From assembly GCF_902728235.1 (NCBI RefSeq), contig NZ_CACVBO010000001.1:2690001-2754000 (forward strand): a DNA stretch of 64,000 nt, written 5' to 3'. Source of the DNA: Lentimonas sp. CC4 (GTDB lineage: Bacteria; Verrucomicrobiota; Verrucomicrobiia; Opitutales; Coraliomargaritaceae). This document shows, in pieces, positions 63,307-64,000 of the stretch. Both the position numbers and the translations under genes were made by a program. Every line of letters begins with the position of its first letter. Positions within the stretch are counted from its first letter, which is position 1. The notes under the pieces were generated by a model that was given only the letters and a program-made list of their open reading frames with translations, had not been told where the DNA came from and searched no databases.

Positions 63307-64000
63307 ATGAAACACCCTGAACTACCTACTGAACTCGCAAATTTTAAGCCAGAGGTCGGATTGATCTTGGGCTCGGGGCTCGGCTTCTTTGCTGATGACC
63401 GTATCGAAGTGGTGGGGCGTCTCCCGTATGGTGAGATCGAGGGATTTCCGGTATCAACCGTGCCCGGGCATGCGGGCCAATTCGTTTTTGGAAATCTAGA
63501 TGGCCGTCGTGTGATCTGTATGCAGGGACGCTTCCATTTCTATGAGGGTTACTCGATGGAGCAGTTGACGCTACCGATCCGTATGATGCACCAACTCGGT
63601 GTTAAGGACTTGTATCTGACGAATGCGGCAGGCGGCATTAACCCCTGTTACGTGCCGGGTGATTTCATGTTGATTCATGATCATATTAATTTTCTCGGCA
63701 CGAACCCATTGATTGGTGCGGTCGTTGACGAGGGGATTCGTTTCCCTGATATGTCTGAGGTGTATAATAAAGCCTTGCGCCAACAAATTCGGGAATGGGC
63801 GCGCGACCAAGGCATCCCTTTGCAGGAAGGAGTCTATCTTGCTACGACGGGTCCGAGCTTTGAGACGCCAGCTGAGATTCGTGCGTTTGCGAATTTGGGC
63901 GCTGACGCGGTGGGTATGTCCACCGTTCCAGAAGCGATCGTTGCTCGTCAACTAGGGATGCGTGTGATCGGTATTTCTTGTATTACGAACGCAGCAGCTG
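63307..64000 (+). CDS. punA: Purine nucleoside phosphorylase (class II), partial at the window end
   Basis: 231 codons are present and the gene runs off the right edge. N-terminal VGLILGSGLGFFADD with the phosphate-binding GSGLG, then STVPGHAGQF, CMQGRFHFYEGYSMEQLTLPIRMMHQLG, TNAAGGINPCYVPGDFMLIHDHIN, TTGPSFETPAEIRAFANLGADAVGMSTVPEAIVARQLG. This is the class II PNP pattern (about 270 aa), which splits guanosine- and inosine-type nucleosides. Operon partner of deoA; about 40 residues are missing. Confidence 0.93.
   Translation, partial: MKHPELPTELANFKPEVGLILGSGLGFFADDRIEVVGRLPYGEIEGFPVSTVPGHAGQFVFGNLDGRRVICMQGRFHFYEGYSMEQLTLPIRMMHQLGVKDLYLTNAAGGINPCYVPGDFMLIHDHINFLGTNPLIGAVVDEGIRFPDMSEVYNKALRQQIREWARDQGIPLQEGVYLATTGPSFETPAEIRAFANLGADAVGMSTVPEAIVARQLGMRVIGISCITNAAA

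Overview
This is about 64 kb of bacterial chromosome, roughly half G+C, carrying mostly housekeeping and accessory metabolic genes. The gene set points to a marine member of Verrucomicrobiota, probably near the Opitutales/Puniceicoccales (Coraliomargarita-like) group. The clues are a type I sulfatase, a Tat-exported Gfo/Idh/MocA oxidoreductase, a eukaryote-type (GSII) glutamine synthetase, a pyruvate phosphate dikinase, a multiheme cytochrome fused to HEAT and TPR repeats, a small four-helix-bundle gene, and several dispersed palindromic repeats. This placement is inferred from gene content; no rRNA is present to confirm it. Most start codons lack a clear Shine-Dalgarno sequence and follow an A/T-rich leader.

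Layout. 0-4 kb: the end of an exbD-like gene, a structured repeat region, then a minus-strand pair (threonine dehydratase and an AEC permease) and a DUF1275 membrane protein. 4-13 kb: a methyltransferase, a SRAP peptidase, a four-helix-bundle gene between microsatellites, then a long minus-strand run (PduO-type adenosyltransferase, DUF2293, alpha/beta hydrolase, DJ-1, O-antigen-ligase-like protein, flavin disulfide reductase, DNA polymerase III delta prime). 13-25 kb: ppdK, tatC, a repeat-rich gap, the secG/LolA-like/YiiX-like group, glutamine synthetase with a sigma-54 promoter, a minimal kinase-like protein with a PP2C phosphatase, and a HigBA toxin-antitoxin pair. 25-35 kb: an RND efflux permease and adaptor, tRNA-Phe, a Gfo/Idh/MocA oxidoreductase, an RhlE-type helicase and a sulfatase. 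34.7-43.3 kb is the least ordinary stretch. Degraded pieces of a second helicase flank a DUF3859-like gene, and an inositol monophosphatase gene and its truncated second copy flank a three-gene photolyase cassette.

43-64 kb: a thioesterase, the tig-clpP-clpX chaperone/protease group, a tandem array of about 98-bp elements with inverted ends, an octaheme cytochrome lipoprotein, tRNA-Leu whose 3' end and terminator are duplicated, a stand-alone receiver protein, a helix-turn-helix/metallo-beta-lactamase fusion, hemW, an AI-2E-type permease, nitronate monooxygenase, and a divergent nucleoside salvage group (deoC facing deoA and a purine nucleoside phosphorylase cut by the window end).

The signals that ordinary annotation would miss are repeats and duplications: a 223-bp repeat present as two inverted copies 12 kb apart; a TGTAGGGGC...GCCCCTACA element found singly and as a five-copy array; three loci where the 3' end of a gene or tRNA exists twice around intervening sequence; a sigma-54 promoter for glutamine synthetase; and palindromes upstream of the toxin-antitoxin, efflux and oxidoreductase genes. 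No CRISPR array, prophage, complete insertion sequence or recognised defence island was seen.
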